Shown here piece after piece: positions 40,414-42,126 of a stretch of 42,126 nt of DNA. The first letter of the stretch is position 1; each line of letters opens with the position of its first letter. A program made the translations under genes and the position numbers. The stretch is from Bradyrhizobium sp. SRL28 (GTDB lineage Bacteria > Pseudomonadota > Alphaproteobacteria > Rhizobiales > Xanthobacteraceae). Under the pieces are notes generated by a model. That model searched no databases. It was not told the origin of the DNA and was given only the letters and a program-made list of their open reading frames with translations. The stretch spans positions 1-42,126 of the forward strand of contig NZ_JAHEAG010000044.1 of assembly GCF_018596315.1 (NCBI RefSeq), written 5' to 3'.

Positions 40414-40619
40414 CTACCCGGCGTAATAGAATAGTGGCTCGCCGTCTTTGCTGTATATCCAGTTTCCTCTTTCATAGTACTCGGCCCCGCCTTCGTGCGA
40501 ATGCCACCAAGTGCCGCTGATCCAAAACGCGCGGACTCCACCGGTTCATAGATATTGTCGCCGAGGCGATAATAAACATGCTCCCCCTCTTTCGAGTAGA
40601 CGTGTCGGGTATTCGCCAC
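40414..40619 (-). pseudogene. small YSK(D/E)GE-repeat protein, frameshifted
   Basis: From the ATG at 40619 the frame reads MANTRHVYSKEGEHVYYRLG, then DNIYEPVE. One frame over it continues FWISGTWWHSHEGGAEYYER, then GNWIYSKDGEPLFYYAG, to a stop at 40414-40416. Start and end share the VYSKEGE/IYSKDGE motif with a following YY, so they are clearly one protein of about 68 residues broken by a frameshift near 40525-40535. Confidence 0.55.
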
Positions 40620-40661
40620 TATTCACCTTCGCTTTCAGCCCCCAGATCTCAGCAACTAGCT

Positions 40662-41039
40662 TCACTGCGGCCGATCGCGCCTGACACCCCGAAACTCCGA
40701 GGGACCCTTGATGAGGCGACGCCGGCGCGTGGCCTTTTCCTCGTTGCTTGTGTTTGGCATCTGTTTGCCGATCACGTCAGCGGCCAGTTCGGCCGCGCGT
40801 TCGGCGCCTTGCTTAGCGGTCGAGAGCACCTTTGGCCGCTTAGCCGGTGTGGATTTCGACAGACCGATTTCGACAAGTTGACGGATGGCCTGCGAACGAG
40901 GCGGCTGATCCTCTTGCGACATGGCCCAGTGTTCAACGCTGGCCAAAACTGTCTCTGGCAAGCGGATTGTCACGGCGGGATCCCGACCGGTTGCTGGCCG
41001 CCCACGTTTTTTTTGGTGTACCGAAATTGACTTCTTCAT
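40662..41039 (-). CDS. ribbon-helix-helix (Arc/CopG-type) DNA-binding protein
   Basis: A 125-residue protein. Residues 1-15 are basic (KKSISVHQKKRGRPATGRDP). The RHH core is VTIRLPETVLASVEHWAM, then RSQAIRQLVEIGLSKS. An Ala/Lys-rich helical tail follows. The beta strand VTIRL and two helices are diagnostic. The ATG at 41039 is chosen because the frame beyond it, to 41123, is not family-like. GGTGTACC occurs 7 bases before the start codon and again inside codons 6-9, a possible autoregulatory operator pair. No toxin gene is recognisable next to it. Confidence 0.75.
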   Translation of the reverse strand: MKKSISVHQKKRGRPATGRDPAVTIRLPETVLASVEHWAMSQEDQPPRSQAIRQLVEIGLSKSTPAKRPKVLSTAKQGAERAAELAADVIGKQMPNTSNEEKATRRRRLIKGPSEFRGVRRDRPQ

Positions 41040-41053
41040 ATTTATGGTGTACC
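41015..41053. promoter_or_regulatory. GGTGTACC direct-repeat operator candidate
   Basis: GGTGTACC occurs at 41015-41022 and 41046-41053, 31 bases apart, in TTTTGGTGTACCGAAA and TATGGTGTACCAAAAA contexts. TTGG-N4-CCAA symmetry suits a dimeric RHH regulator. The pair spans the start codon of the RHH gene. Confidence 0.4.
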
Positions 41054-41123
41054 AAAAATGCGAGCCGAGGGGAAGCGCGAACTTCCGCCCGGCTCTAACC
41101 CAAGCCACGAAGGATGCATCCAA

Positions 41124-41570
41124 ATGACCCAGGCTGACAGCGTGCTTAGCACGCCACCCTTAAACACGTCTGCAATTAACCCCACGGCCGGCCTGGATTG
41201 GCTGGACGTGAAAGAAGACGCACATCTTCCGCGCGATCGGCAGGCTCCGCAAGGAGGCTAGAGACGAGATTGACCGCCTCATCCGCTTCCTGGACGAGAC
41301 CGACAACCACATGGAGCTCGAGCCCTGCGACGACGATGGGGGAGGGGAGGACGCGGAGCCTTAGGCTCGATCGATCGCATGATTGACCAGAGCAAATCGT
41401 GGCGACAGATCAGCGCCTGGCCCTATCCCCCTATCGATGGTGAGCAGGACGATTGCGACCGGCAAGACGACGACCCGGCCGAGGAGAGCGGGGTGTCCGG
41501 AATCGGGGACCATGATGGGTTGCTGGAGCAGGTTGGTTGGAGAGACAACCTGCCCACGGTGATGGCATGA
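41124..41570 (+). pseudogene. multiply frameshifted rhizobial hypothetical gene
   Basis: The ATG at 41124 begins MTQADSVLSTPPLNTSAINP, an N-terminus I recognise from small Bradyrhizobium proteins. Coding character then moves to a second frame (IGRLRKEARDEIDRLIRFLD, 41221 to the TAG at 41362) and a third (LGSIDRMIDQSKSWRQ, a run of acidic residues, GLLEQVGWRDNLPTVMA, to the stop at 41568). The frame changes fall near 41200-41220 and 41355-41361. It was an acidic, partly helical protein and is not expected to be made whole. Confidence 0.55.
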
Positions 41571-41782
41571 AGGGCACCAGGATTGTCCGACGAGCCGACG
41601 GCTACGACACCTTTGCAGATGCTACAGCCATAGACGACTGGGCGACATTGCTTGCCATCCTGTTAGCCCAGCCTGATGCCGACTCCGCGATCGATCAGAT
41701 GCATCGGGTTGCGTGGCAGATAATCGACCATGCGCGGGCCATCAAGCTGCGTGAGGAAGCCCGGGCACGACGCTGCGCCTGA
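41567..41782 (+). CDS. small hypothetical protein
   Basis: A 71-residue soluble protein: KGTRIVRRADGYDTFADATAI, DDWATLLAILLAQPDADSAI, HRVAWQIIDHARAIKLREEA. The ATG at 41567 overlaps the upstream frame's stop by ATGA. The composition is coherent and helical; no domain is recognised. A perfect hairpin begins 19 bases after its stop. Confidence 0.6.
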   Translation: MKGTRIVRRADGYDTFADATAIDDWATLLAILLAQPDADSAIDQMHRVAWQIIDHARAIKLREEARARRCA

Positions 41783-41800
41783 TCCGGCTCCGACAACCAG

Positions 41801-41826
41801 GGCCCGCCGGTTCACGCCGGCGGGCC
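41801..41826 (+). terminator. perfect 10-bp hairpin
   Basis: GGCCCGCCGG pairs with CCGGCGGGCC across a 6-base loop. No T-run follows, so it may be a rho-dependent stop, a transcript-end stabiliser or a repeat. Confidence 0.5.
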
Positions 41827-41913
41827 ATCCGGCATTTGTTGGAGGCAGGAAAACCGGGAACGAGTGGCAATAGCGCAAGTTATAGGAACGTCTGGCGGAT
41901 ACCGGACCTGTCG

Positions 41914-41956
41914 AAACGGTCTTAGCGCACTTCTTCCAGGGGCGCTGAGACCGTTT
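41914..41956 (+). terminator. 15-bp hairpin with short U-tract
   Basis: AAACGGTCTTAGCGC pairs with GCGCTGAGACCGTTT across 13 bases, with one G-T pair. TTTTG at the right end gives a short U-run. No gene lies between it and the hairpin at 41801; the remaining bases to 42126 show no supported gene. Confidence 0.5.
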
Positions 41957-42126
41957 TGTCTCAAGTCATCATGGCCGCCTACACCGCAGGACGCCGCGGG
42001 AGCGCAAAGACATGCCATGGCGGCTTATTGGCTTTGCCATCGTCATCATGTAATCGTCGGTAGCGCTATTTCCGAATGGCTTTCGTAAGGCCGCCTCATG
42101 TGTGGATGGCCCCCGATTTGCAAGAG

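Noticed and set aside
40662..41261. toxin-antitoxin pair around the RHH gene
   Set aside because: The RHH protein looks like an antitoxin type, but no ParE, RelE, PIN or other toxin-like frame lies next to it; neighbours are broken hypothetical genes.

Overview
The window reads as a chromosomal segment of a GC-rich alphaproteobacterium, most likely Nitrobacteraceae (Bradyrhizobium or Rhodopseudomonas group). The signs are a FixK-type regulator with matching FixK boxes, a FixJ-like response regulator, an IalB protein, a phasin, rhizobial small hypothetical proteins, and four copies of a dispersed repeat I recognise from that group. This is a family-level inference from gene content; no database search was run.

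Left half (1-24200), a low-oxygen gene block. Six sequences fit TTGA-N6-TCAA (FixK/FNR box) at 2314, 7551, 9547, 11555, 13693 and 18330. Each lies upstream of a gene or between divergent genes. They front a CBS-domain/GntP permease pair, a phasin, a secreted alpha/beta hydrolase with an IalB protein, a SulP transporter, a PPK2 kinase pair, a sensor histidine kinase, a DUF3300/DUF2950 envelope operon, a ThrE-type exporter, and a fermentation cassette: pyruvate formate-lyase, its activase, an AspT/YidE-type antiporter and a FocA channel. A Crp/FixK-type regulator and two response regulators sit inside the block at 3683-5941. The genes suggest a unit for surviving oxygen limitation: pyruvate cleavage to formate, export of acids, polyphosphate and PHB handling, and envelope change.

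Middle (24200-26560). A gene-poor stretch holds gene fragments, four very small one-helix membrane ORFs (one without a start codon), two small rhizobial hypothetical genes and tRNA-Ser(UGA).

26567-32882, prophage or integrative-element remnant. It has a tyrosine integrase, a probable repressor with a promoter that predicts a leaderless mRNA, an excisionase-like gene, small early genes, a primase/helicase cut short by a serine-resolvase segment, and terminase small and large subunits. No portal, capsid or tail genes follow, so it is not a complete phage.

32883-42126, mosaic accessory DNA. It contains a broken methyltransferase, a small membrane protein with an HlyD-type membrane fusion protein, an adenylate cyclase with TPR-like repeats, and a Tat-exported vanadium-haloperoxidase homologue lacking the usual active-site Ser and His. 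Dispersed repeats and several frameshifted small genes lie between them, along with ribbon-helix-helix and SANT-like DNA-binding proteins. A 49-base perfect direct repeat (24716 and 39843) brackets the 15 kb that includes the prophage remnant.
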